Positions 8,747-16,451 of a stretch of DNA of 40,368 nucleotides are shown one piece after another. The stretch is from an uncultured beta proteobacterium (lineage in GTDB: Bacteria; Pseudomonadota; Gammaproteobacteria; Burkholderiales; Burkholderiaceae_C), in the NCBI GenBank assembly GCA_903876715.1, contig CAIRBF010000321.1, positions 1 through 40,368 of the forward strand. Direction: 5' to 3'. Position 1 is the first letter of the stretch, and every line of letters begins with the position of its first letter. The position numbers and the translations under genes were made by a program. The notes under the pieces were generated by a model. That model saw nothing but the letters and a program-made list of their open reading frames with translations, did not search any database and was not told the DNA's origin.

Positions 8747-9997
8747 TCACCCCCCTGCGGCGAGTTCGCGCTCGAGCACGCGCGGATCCTCGCGCCAGCG
8801 CTCCAGCCACTCCTGCGCCACGTCGCCCGGGTAGACGTCCTCGACCCCGTCCTTCAGCGCCTGCACCACGGCCCGGGCCAGCGTCTCGGGCGCCAGCTTC
8901 GGCGGCGGCAGGTTCTGGTTCCATTCATCGTCCACCGGCCCCGGGAAGACATTGACGACACGGATGCCGGCCGGGCGCATCTCGGCACGCAGGCACTGCG
9001 CCAGCGAGTGCGCGGCCGCCTTGCTGGCCGAGAAGGTGCCGTGCGGCGGGAAGTTCGCCAGCGCGTAGATCGACAGCAGGTTGACCCAGGCCGTGGCGTG
9101 CGTCGCGCCGTCGGACGAACGCCCCTTGAGCGCCGGGCCGAACTCCTGCGCCAGGCGCAGCAGGCCGAAGTAGTTGACGTCCATCTCGGCACGCGCGGCG
9201 TCGGTGCCGCGGCGTGCGCCGATGCCGTGCGCGCGGTGCACCTCGGCGTTGTTGACGACGATGTCGACCTTGCCGCCGATCTCGCCGGCCAGTTCCACCA
9301 CCGAGCGCCCGTCGGTCACGTCCAGCGGCACCAGCGTGACCTGCGGCAGCGCGCGAAGCGCGTCGAAACCGGGCAGCTTCTTCCAGGGCTCGGCGTGGCC
9401 GACCCAGACGATGTCGGCCCCGGCGGCGACGAAGGCGCGCACCAGGGCCTGCCCCAGCGGCGTCTTGCCGTCGCTCACCAGCACCTTGCGGAACTTCGGG
9501 TCGCTGCCCATCTCGCGCAGCATCTTGTCGTCGGCCATGTGCGGGGTCTCCGGGTCGGGAAGGGCGATGACGACGGCGCGGCCGGCGCGGTCGAGCCGCG
9601 CCGTCAGGCGCACCGCCTGGCCGGGTTCGTTGACGTCGCCATGCAGGTGAACGACGAGCGTCGGGCCGCTGTCCAGCCGCACCAGGCCCAGGCGCCAGGG
9701 CAGGCGCTCGCGGAAGAACAGGTCGTTGCTGTGGTGCAGTGTGGTCGCCGCCAGCAGCCGCCCGGCGCCGGACTGCACCCGCCAACGCAGACGCGCCGAG
9801 ACGCAGGCGTGGCAGGCCTCGCGCGGTGGGTACTGCACGGCGCCGCAGTCCTGGCACACCTGCAGTTCGAGCCGGCCCTCGGCCGCGGCGGCCGTCAGCC
9901 CCAGGGCGACGCGGCCGCGCGCCCACGGCGGCAGGTTCATCTGCGGCGTGCGCAGCACCGGGTTCTTGCGCGGCGGGCGCATCAGCGGCATCGTCAT
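8747..9997 (-). CDS. DUF35 OB-fold zinc-ribbon protein fused to a degenerate SDR domain
   Basis: A 416-residue two-module protein. Residues ~30-150 are a DUF35/ChsH2-type domain: a zinc ribbon with Cys48, 51, 62 and 65, then an OB fold (WRVQSGAGRLLAATTLHHS ... VVIALPDPE). Residues ~170-405 look like a short-chain dehydrogenase, but the TGxxxGxG motif reads SDGKTPLG and the catalytic Tyr of YxxxK is Phe322 (FSASK); Ser309 and Lys326 remain. Redox activity is therefore doubtful. The start codon overlaps the stop of the thiolase-like gene (ATGA), so the two are translationally coupled. DUF35 proteins pair with thiolase-fold partners, and in steroid degradation the Ltp2/ChsH2-DUF35 pair is a retro-aldolase. 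ATG 9997 is preferred; a second ATG lies 6 bp downstream. Confidence 0.88.
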   Translation of the reverse strand: MTMPLMRPPRKNPVLRTPQMNLPPWARGRVALGLTAAAAEGRLELQVCQDCGAVQYPPREACHACVSARLRWRVQSGAGRLLAATTLHHSNDLFFRERLPWRLGLVRLDSGPTLVVHLHGDVNEPGQAVRLTARLDRAGRAVVIALPDPETPHMADDKMLREMGSDPKFRKVLVSDGKTPLGQALVRAFVAAGADIVWVGHAEPWKKLPGFDALRALPQVTLVPLDVTDGRSVVELAGEIGGKVDIVVNNAEVHRAHGIGARRGTDAARAEMDVNYFGLLRLAQEFGPALKGRSSDGATHATAWVNLLSIYALANFPPHGTFSASKAAAHSLAQCLRAEMRPAGIRVVNVFPGPVDDEWNQNLPPPKLAPETLARAVVQALKDGVEDVYPGDVAQEWLERWREDPRVLERELAAGG

Positions 9998-11169
9998 GCG
10001 GGCGTCCCCAGGATCGCGGCGCCGGTGCACAGGCAGCGGTCGTAGGTGACCATGCCGTAGCCGCCGACCAGGCCCAGGCGCGCGCCCGCCACCTCGCGGC
10101 CCTTGGCCTGGCCGGTGAGCTGGCGCAGCGCCTCGTTGACGTTCATGAAGCCCCCTGCCGCCCCCGCCTGCCCCGACGACAGCTGCCCGCCCGAGGTGTT
10201 GAGTGGAAAGCTGCCGTCGTGCGTGAAGCGGTGTGCACGCACGAAGGCTGGGCCCTCGCCCAGCTCACAGAAGCCCAGGCCCTCGAGCTGCATCATCACG
10301 ATGACCGGGTAGTCGTCATAGGCCTGGACGAAGTCGATGTCGTCCGGCTGCGCGTCGGCCATGGCAAAGAGCTCAGGCAGGTCCACGCGCCAGCCGCCAC
10401 GCACCATCACCGGGTCGTCCTGGTAGGCGTTGTGGCGCTCGATCGTGCCCCGCACGGTGGCGTAGGCCAGGCCGAGGTCGCGCGCGCGCTCTTCGCTCAT
10501 CACGAGGAAGGCCTCGGCACCGGCGCAGGGCATCACGCAGTCGAACAGGTGGATGGGCTCGGCGATGGGGCGCGCAGCCAGGTACTCGTCCAGCGTCAGC
10601 GGCTTCCTGAAGAAGCGCGAACCGTAGGCGAGCGCGTTGGCGCGCTGGTCCACGCACAGGCGGCCGAAGTCCTCGCGCCGGGCGCCGCTGCGCGCCATGT
10701 AGTTCGCGGTGATGAAGGCGAACAGCGCGTTCGGTCCGCCCGAGCCGTAGGGGTAGGTCGCGTCGCGCGCGAACTGGCTGAACGAGCCCAGCATCAGGCG
10801 GAAGGAATCGACGTGGTTGGTGTCGGCCGCCACGCAGGCCACGACGCTGGCGTCCCCGGCCTGGACCGCGCGCGCGGCGCGGCGCAGCGCCATCACGCCG
10901 CTGGCGCCGCCGTTGGGCAGGTGGTCGAGCCAGCGCGGGCTCAGGCCCAGGTGCTGGGTCACGCCGACCGCGGTGTCGGGTCCGAGCGAGAAGCTGCTGA
11001 CCGTCAGGCCGTCGATGTCGTCCTTGCGCAGGCCGCTCGCGTCCAACAACGCACGCACCGCGCGGCCGAGGAACCAGTGTGCGCCGCGCGTCGAGTAACG
11101 CACGTAGGGCACAGTCACCGGCACGCAGACGGCGACCCCCTCGTAAGCGCGGCGGGCGCGGATGGCCAC
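9994..11169 (-). CDS. SCP2-thiolase-like protein lacking the nucleophilic Cys (putative retro-aldolase)
   Basis: A 391-residue thiolase-fold protein of the SCP2/lipid-transfer (Ltp) branch. Where true thiolases have the acyl-accepting Cys (CxSG), this one has NGGASG (residues 86-91), with Gly88 at the Cys position. The downstream loop has AYDDYP (Tyr284), LNTSGGQLSSGQAGAAGG (323-340) and a C-terminal GGYG. Ltp2-type aldolases have lost the same Cys and use tyrosines to cleave tertiary beta-hydroxyacyl-CoAs, with a DUF35 partner. The next gene supplies exactly such a partner through an ATGA overlap. It begins with GTG 4 bp after the CoA-ligase stop. The predicted role is carbon-carbon cleavage of a CoA ester releasing acetyl-CoA; a ketothiolase is unlikely without the Cys. 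Confidence 0.85.
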   Translation of the reverse strand: MAIRARRAYEGVAVCVPVTVPYVRYSTRGAHWFLGRAVRALLDASGLRKDDIDGLTVSSFSLGPDTAVGVTQHLGLSPRWLDHLPNGGASGVMALRRAARAVQAGDASVVACVAADTNHVDSFRLMLGSFSQFARDATYPYGSGGPNALFAFITANYMARSGARREDFGRLCVDQRANALAYGSRFFRKPLTLDEYLAARPIAEPIHLFDCVMPCAGAEAFLVMSEERARDLGLAYATVRGTIERHNAYQDDPVMVRGGWRVDLPELFAMADAQPDDIDFVQAYDDYPVIVMMQLEGLGFCELGEGPAFVRAHRFTHDGSFPLNTSGGQLSSGQAGAAGGFMNVNEALRQLTGQAKGREVAGARLGLVGGYGMVTYDRCLCTGAAILGTPA

Positions 11170-11173
11170 CGCC

Positions 11174-12853
11174 CTACCCCACCCGACGCTTCAGCGCGCG
11201 CGTGTCCACGCAGTGCGCCTGCCCGGGCAGGGCCTGCGCCAGGGCCTTCAACTCGCCACGCTGGATCTTCTGCGAGGCCGTCAGCGGCAGCGCGTCGACA
11301 AAGGCCACCCAGCCCGGGGCCTTGTAGTAGGCCAGGCGCTGCAGCGCGTGCTCCACCAGCGCCGCCGCCAGCGCCGCCCGTGCCGCGGCATCGGCACTTT
11401 CGTGCAGCACCACGCAGGCCAGCACCTCGTCGCCGCGCACGGCATCAGGCGTGGCTGCCACGGCGCAGGCCTTGACGGCCGGATGCTGGTTCAGCACGCC
11501 CTCGACCTCGACGGCCGAGATGTTCTCGCCGCTGCGACGGATCACGTTCTTGCGGCGGTCGATGAAGTGCAATTGGCCGTCGGTGTCGCGGCTGACGATG
11601 TCGCCGGTGTGGAACCAGCCGCCGGCCCAGGCCTCGGCCGTCGCCTCGGGGTCCTTGAGGTAGCCGGCAAAGAAACCGTCGCGCGGATCCGGCCCGGCAT
11701 GGCGCACCCACAACTCACCGGGCTCGCCGCGGGCCGGGTCGCTGCCGTCGTCGGCCACCAGCCGGACCTCGACGTCCGCGCCCTCGCGGCCGAAGCAGTT
11801 CGTGCCGACCTGGCGCGGCTCGCGGTTGGCCATGACGACCGCGCCGGCGCCGGTCTCTGTCATGGCCCAGGCCTCGAGCAGCGGGAAGCCGAAGCGTGCT
11901 TCGAACGGTGCGTGCAACGCACGCTCCACCCCGGCGCCGAAGCCGAAACGCACCGCGTGCGCGCAGTCGTCGTCGCGCGGCGGCGCCTTCATCAACATGG
12001 CCGGCATGACGCCCAGGTAGTGAACGACGCTGGCGCCGCAGGCGCGCACGCTGTCCCACCAGGTGCCCGGGTGGAAGCGGTCGAGCAGGATCAGGCAGCC
12101 ACCGGTGAGCACCATCGCCATCACCGAGTAGGCCTTCGCGTTCATATGGACCAGCGGCAGGGGCGTCAGCATCCGCTCCTGTCCCAGCCGCAGCGCCGCC
12201 ATGCCGCCGACGCCGGCATACCAGGCGCCGGAATGCAGGTAGTAGCGGTTGGTCAGCACGCAGCCCTTGGGCCGGCCCGTCGTGCCACTGGTGTAGAGCA
12301 GGCCGCACTCCGTATGCAGGCCGGACTCGGCATCCGCGTGCGGCGGCGGCAGCACCGTCGGCGGCGGGGCATCGGTGTAGGTCATCAGCGCCAGCGGGCG
12401 GCCGGCGGCACGGGCCGCGGCAGCGAGGTCGGCATGGCGGCGCGGCAGTGCCACGGCGAGCACGATCTCCGAGTGCCCGACCAGGTACTCGAGTTCGGCC
12501 GAGCGCAGATCGGCATTGATCGGCACGACGGAGACGCCCAGCGCGTTCAGCGCAAACCAGTGCAGCAGGAAGGCGGGCCGGTTCTCCAGCAGCAGGCCGA
12601 CACGGTGGCCAGCCCCGTAGCCGGCGCCGGCGTAGGCCGCCCGCAGCGACTGCACGCGCGCCAGCGCCTGCGCGTAGCTGAGCTCGCCGGCTTCGATGCC
12701 GTAGACGGCGGCGGTCTCGGGCAGCACCTGGACGAAAGGCCGGTCGCCCCAGCGCGCGGCCGCGGCCGCGAAGGCGGTAGCGACGGTGGGCTGGGCTGCG
12801 GGCTCGAGACCGGCGGCGGTAGAGCCAGGAAACGGATGTGAAGAAGCGCTCAT
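11174..12853 (-). CDS. ATP-dependent acyl/aryl-CoA ligase (CaiC-like)
   Basis: A 559-residue ANL-superfamily ligase. The P-loop is TSGTTGRPKG (188-197), the A5 motif EAWAMTETG, the A7 motif GWFHTGDIVSRDTDGQ and the A8 hinge RRKNVIRRSGENIS; the C-terminal lysine sits in TASQKIQRGEL. The layout resembles crotonobetaine/carnitine-CoA ligases and plant-compound CoA ligases. It starts 15 bp after the dioxygenase beta subunit stop and ends 4 bp before the thiolase-like gene, so it belongs to the operon. It should make the CoA ester that the thiolase-like/DUF35 pair cleaves. In an auxin pathway the substrate would be dioxindole-3-acetate; this is inference. No strong ribosome binding site is seen, so translation may be coupled to the upstream gene. 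Confidence 0.9.
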   Translation of the reverse strand: MSASSHPFPGSTAAGLEPAAQPTVATAFAAAAARWGDRPFVQVLPETAAVYGIEAGELSYAQALARVQSLRAAYAGAGYGAGHRVGLLLENRPAFLLHWFALNALGVSVVPINADLRSAELEYLVGHSEIVLAVALPRRHADLAAAARAAGRPLALMTYTDAPPPTVLPPPHADAESGLHTECGLLYTSGTTGRPKGCVLTNRYYLHSGAWYAGVGGMAALRLGQERMLTPLPLVHMNAKAYSVMAMVLTGGCLILLDRFHPGTWWDSVRACGASVVHYLGVMPAMLMKAPPRDDDCAHAVRFGFGAGVERALHAPFEARFGFPLLEAWAMTETGAGAVVMANREPRQVGTNCFGREGADVEVRLVADDGSDPARGEPGELWVRHAGPDPRDGFFAGYLKDPEATAEAWAGGWFHTGDIVSRDTDGQLHFIDRRKNVIRRSGENISAVEVEGVLNQHPAVKACAVAATPDAVRGDEVLACVVLHESADAAARAALAAALVEHALQRLAYYKAPGWVAFVDALPLTASQKIQRGELKALAQALPGQAHCVDTRALKRRVG

Positions 12854-12868
12854 CTCGTCGGCCGCGAC

Positions 12869-13357
12869 CTACATGAAGAGTTGCATGTTGCCGAAGGTGG
12901 CATCGCAGTTGACCAGGTCCACGCGCTTGAGCCGGATGCGCAGCCCCGCCGGCGTGGCCACCAGGGTGTGCGTGGCCCAGCCGGCATACAGCTGCTGCTC
13001 GTCACGCCGGGTCTCGACATAGTGGAAGGCGCAGCGCGTCAAATAGACCCCCGCCGCCTCGTCGCGCGACTCCACCGTCGGCGCCTGCAGCAGGTGGTGA
13101 CAGCGGCTGGCAGGCTGCTGCGAATAGGTGCGCGCGCCGCGCAGCCGCTCCACCCGCACCTGCAGCAGCAACTTGTCCTCGTGCATCAGCGAGGCGTGGA
13201 GCCGCGCGTCGGTCTGGCCCGGGGCGAGCGGCATCCAGTAGACGCCGTCCTCGGCGAACAGCGCCAACCAGTCCTCGAAACGCAGTTCGTCGAGCAGGCG
13301 GGCCTCGGCGTAGACGAAGTCGGTCAGTTCGCGGTCGGTGGGAAGGGGGGTGCTCAC
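12869..13357 (-). CDS. Aromatic-ring-hydroxylating dioxygenase, beta subunit
   Basis: A 162-residue small subunit of a Rieske non-haem iron oxygenase. It has the cone-fold pattern: ELTDFVYAEARLLDELRFEDWLALFAEDGVYWMPL, then a central ARTYSQQPASRCHHLL segment and a C-terminal IRLKRVDLVNCDATFGNM. These subunits hold the alpha3beta3 hexamer together. An ATG at 13411 is in frame but lacks a ribosome binding site. The GTG at 13357 has GGAGG at 13366-13370, 8 nt upstream, and gives the usual subunit length, so it is chosen. It lies 61 bp after the alpha subunit stop. In iad clusters this corresponds to the small subunit of the indole-acetate dioxygenase. Confidence 0.88.
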   Translation of the reverse strand: MSTPLPTDRELTDFVYAEARLLDELRFEDWLALFAEDGVYWMPLAPGQTDARLHASLMHEDKLLLQVRVERLRGARTYSQQPASRCHHLLQAPTVESRDEAAGVYLTRCAFHYVETRRDEQQLYAGWATHTLVATPAGLRIRLKRVDLVNCDATFGNMQLFM

Positions 13358-13418
13358 GGCAGGGGCCTCCGCAGGTCCGGGCGATGCGATCGTGGGGCGA
13401 ACCAGGGGCATGGCAAGT

Positions 13419-14792
13419 TCATGCCACGGCCCCGGCCGGCGGCGCCGGTGCCGTTTCAGACGAGCCTGCGTCCATGGAGGCCGTCATGTAGCGCACCCAG
13501 GCGCGCATCTGGTTGCGCATCTGCCATTCGTTCGTGCCGTTGGTTACGGCCGTGGCCTGTCCGCGCTCGGCCGGGTCGTACAACCGGCCGAGGTTGACCC
13601 AGTCGGCGCCGCGGCTGCGCAGGCCTTCCTGGGAGCGCTCGTAGACCTCCAGGTCGTCGTGACCGACGACCGAGGTCGGCGCGTTGATCAGGCGGTTGTA
13701 CATCAGCGTGCGCTCGAACAGCAGGTCGGGCGCGCCCACGGGACGGAAGGTCCAGGACTCCACGAGCGTGCGGTCGGCCGCCAGCGGCTTGAACAGGCGC
13801 AGCGTCTGGATCGGCCCCTTGACCATGATGTTCGGGAAGTAGATGGTGTTGTGGCGCACCTCGCCGAGGATGCGGCCCGCGCGCTCCTCGCCGTAGGCCG
13901 CGACCATGGCCTCCCAGTAGCCGGGGATGGGCGAGTAGCCGGCGTGCAGCGAGTCGGCCACGCCGGTGTGGCCGTGGCCGTTGTCCCAGACGCGGATACC
14001 CATCTTCTCGAAGAAATCGTAGGGGTTGACGAAGGGCGCGAACAGTTCCACCGCCATCGGCTTGGGCGTGCCGGGCGGCGCCGCCTGCCACACCCGCACT
14101 GCCGTGCCGGCCGAGGACTGGTGCGCCACCATCGGGTGGCAGGTGTCGGTCTGGTTGTCGACCAGCATCTTCCAGTTGCAGCGGTGCAGGTAGCGGAAGA
14201 CGCCGCCGGCCACCTCCAGCCGCCCCTCGGGCGAGCGGTCGACCATGTTGTCCAGGGTACTCAGCGAGTCGCCGAAGAAGTCCTCGAAGCTCACGCCCTC
14301 GGGGTTCAGGCGGCAGAAGACGAAGTCGCGGTAGACGCGCAGGGCACCCACCGGGGCGAGCCCGCGCTTCGCCTCGGACTGCTGGAAGGCCGGGTTGGCA
14401 TAGCCCTCGCGCAGCGGCGTCGCCAGCAGCGAGCCGTCGGTGCGGTAGGTCCAGGCGTGGTATGGGCAGCGGAAGATATTGCCCACGTGCGCTGGCCCGT
14501 CGGGCACGAGCTGCACGCCCTTGTGGGCGCAGCGGTTGTGCAGCACGCGCAGGCTGGCGTCGGCCTGGCGCACCATCACCACCGGCTGGTCGCCCACCGT
14601 GGTGGCATAGGCGTCGCCGGGCTGCGGCGCCTGGCTCGCGTGACCCACGTAGACCCAGGTGTTGGCGAACAGGTGCTCCATCTCGAGCGCGAAGATCTCG
14701 GGGTCGGTGTAGCAGTCGCGGTGGACCTCGGTCTCGCGCACCAGTGCAGCGATGGCTTCAGGATGGTCGCGGTAGCGGGAGGTTCGGGGCAT
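13419..14792 (-). CDS. Rieske aromatic-ring-hydroxylating dioxygenase, alpha subunit
   Basis: A 457-residue catalytic subunit. The Rieske [2Fe-2S] centre is bound by Cys88/His90 (RCAHKG) and Cys109/His112 (CPYHAW). The mononuclear iron site follows the D/EN..D..H....H pattern in DNQTDTCHPMVAH, with Asp216, His219 and His224. The length and the beta subunit downstream mark a two-subunit oxygenase. It inserts O2 into an aromatic or heteroaromatic ring using electrons from a reductase, but no reductase or ferredoxin is encoded next to it, so electrons must come from elsewhere. ATG 14792 has TGGAG upstream. In the proposed pathway it would oxidise the indole ring of indole-3-acetate; benzoate- or anthranilate-type substrates cannot be excluded. 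Confidence 0.92.
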   Translation of the reverse strand: MPRTSRYRDHPEAIAALVRETEVHRDCYTDPEIFALEMEHLFANTWVYVGHASQAPQPGDAYATTVGDQPVVMVRQADASLRVLHNRCAHKGVQLVPDGPAHVGNIFRCPYHAWTYRTDGSLLATPLREGYANPAFQQSEAKRGLAPVGALRVYRDFVFCRLNPEGVSFEDFFGDSLSTLDNMVDRSPEGRLEVAGGVFRYLHRCNWKMLVDNQTDTCHPMVAHQSSAGTAVRVWQAAPPGTPKPMAVELFAPFVNPYDFFEKMGIRVWDNGHGHTGVADSLHAGYSPIPGYWEAMVAAYGEERAGRILGEVRHNTIYFPNIMVKGPIQTLRLFKPLAADRTLVESWTFRPVGAPDLLFERTLMYNRLINAPTSVVGHDDLEVYERSQEGLRSRGADWVNLGRLYDPAERGQATAVTNGTNEWQMRNQMRAWVRYMTASMDAGSSETAPAPPAGAVA

Positions 14793-14834
14793 GGCGGGCT
14801 CCAGCAGGGTGGCAGCGGTCGCGTCGGCTCGTCT

Positions 14835-16451
14835 TCAGGCGGCCAGACCGTGGCGGCGCAGTGCGGCCTGCAGCGCCCGCCCGTGCTCGTCGGCCAGCGC
14901 CGCCTCGCGCAATTCAGCCAGCAGCGCCGGGGCGGTACGTGAAGAGCCGCACCAGGTGGCGCGAAGCGTCTCGAAGTTGCGCCAGCCGCGCGCGTGCGTG
15001 TCGCCATAGCCCTTGACCAGGCGCTGGCAGCGCGCGATCTCGACCGCGAGCGCGGCGTCGGCCGGAGCGACAGCGCGCAGGTCGGCCAGCCAGGCCTCGA
15101 TGCGCGCGTTCTCCAAGGAGTAGCGCAGGGTCGAGCGGCGCCAGCGCCGCAGCGAGGCCACGGCGGCGAGCATCAGGTAGCCGCGCAGCGAGCTCGTCTC
15201 GACGACGCGCCCGCGCGCGGCCAGGCGCTCGACCCAGCGCCGCGGCGTGCCCGAGGCCAGCAGCCAGCGCCCGAGCGGCGCGGGCATCGTCTCGGCGATC
15301 TCCTGCAGGCGCGGGTGCAGGTACTCCTGGATCGCGAGCACCTGGTCGGCGCCGGCGCGGACCTCGCCGCGCACGCGGGCGAAGCGCGAGTCGCGCGTCT
15401 TCAGGTCGGCCACGCGGATGGTGTCCTCCCAGCTCATCCACAACGCCAGGTGGCGCGCCACCTCGCCCAGCAGCACCGTCGTCGCCACCTGCGACGCCGC
15501 ACCGCGCGCCGCGGCCCGCACGGTGTCGAGGCGATCGAGGTAAAGGCCGGCGTAGGCCAGGTCCTGGTAGTCGATGCTGCGTCGCAGTCCCTCGAGCACC
15601 AGCTCCAGGGTTTGCGCGTCGTCGGCATGGGCTCGCGCGGCGCGGTCGATCAGCGCCTGCACCGCCGGCTCGGTCGCCCTCGGCAGCGGGGCCGGCACGG
15701 CGGCAGGGACCTGCGGTGGCGTGGCCGATGCGTGGGCGCCCAAGACCGCCGACGCAGCCTCGGGGCCGCCCACAGACCCGGCCCGGTCGAACGCCGCAGC
15801 AAAGGCCCGCAGGCTGGCCGCCACGCCCACCCCGCCTTGCTCGATCGTCGCTTCGAACTGCGCGCGCGTGAAGGGCAACTCGCCGGTGGCGGCCAGGGCG
15901 CCGAACAGCACCGCGCTGATCACGCTGCCCGATGCCTCGGCCGCCTGCGCCATGTCGAAGCCGACGAAGCGCCGGGCCGCGCCGCGTGCCAGGTCCAGCA
16001 GCGCGGCGCTGTCGGCGCGCCCGTCACCCATGGCCGTCTTCTCGGCAATGGCGTAGACGCGGTGCGTCGAGGTGACCAGCGTCGTGCGCTGCGGCGTCAC
16101 CAGTCCGCGCTGCACCGCGCGCCCGGCTTCCATCAGCTCGGAGGCCAGCACCACGTCGACATCGCCCGGCATCGGCATCAGCGCCATCACCGGCGCCTGA
16201 CCGGCCTGCTGCGCCGCAACGGCCGGGAACATCTCGACGTAATAGATCGTCGCGCCCGTGCGCTGCGCGACGCCCGGCACCGAGGTCGTCTGCGCCAGGT
16301 GGCCATGCTGCTCGGCCAGGCTGACGAGCCAGTCGGCCAGCACGCCGCCGCCCTCCCCGCCCATGGCCAGGATGGCAATCTTGATCAGGCGCGGCCCGGC
16401 GTTGTCGGGCCCGGCCTGCGTCGCGGGCGCGGCCTGGGACTCAGAACGCAT
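14835..16451 (-). CDS. Indolepyruvate oxidoreductase beta-like subunit (IorB-like) with C-terminal extension
   Basis: A 538-residue protein. Residues ~20-230 are the gamma/beta domain of 2-oxo acid:ferredoxin oxidoreductases, opening with IKIAILAMGGEGGGVLADWL and including VPGVAQRTGATIYYVEMFP. After an Ala/Pro linker, residues ~250-538 form a helical domain of the kind (DUF6537-like) found at the end of proteobacterial indolepyruvate ferredoxin oxidoreductases. The chosen start (ATG 16451) overlaps the end of the iorA-like gene by 11 bp; an ATG at 16475 is possible. Together the two subunits oxidatively decarboxylate an aryl 2-oxo acid. Placement with a Rieske oxygenase and cyclase hydrolase suggests an arylglyoxylate such as isatinate rather than indolepyruvate. 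Confidence 0.87.
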   Translation of the reverse strand: MRSESQAAPATQAGPDNAGPRLIKIAILAMGGEGGGVLADWLVSLAEQHGHLAQTTSVPGVAQRTGATIYYVEMFPAVAAQQAGQAPVMALMPMPGDVDVVLASELMEAGRAVQRGLVTPQRTTLVTSTHRVYAIAEKTAMGDGRADSAALLDLARGAARRFVGFDMAQAAEASGSVISAVLFGALAATGELPFTRAQFEATIEQGGVGVAASLRAFAAAFDRAGSVGGPEAASAVLGAHASATPPQVPAAVPAPLPRATEPAVQALIDRAARAHADDAQTLELVLEGLRRSIDYQDLAYAGLYLDRLDTVRAAARGAASQVATTVLLGEVARHLALWMSWEDTIRVADLKTRDSRFARVRGEVRAGADQVLAIQEYLHPRLQEIAETMPAPLGRWLLASGTPRRWVERLAARGRVVETSSLRGYLMLAAVASLRRWRRSTLRYSLENARIEAWLADLRAVAPADAALAVEIARCQRLVKGYGDTHARGWRNFETLRATWCGSSRTAPALLAELREAALADEHGRALQAALRRHGLAA

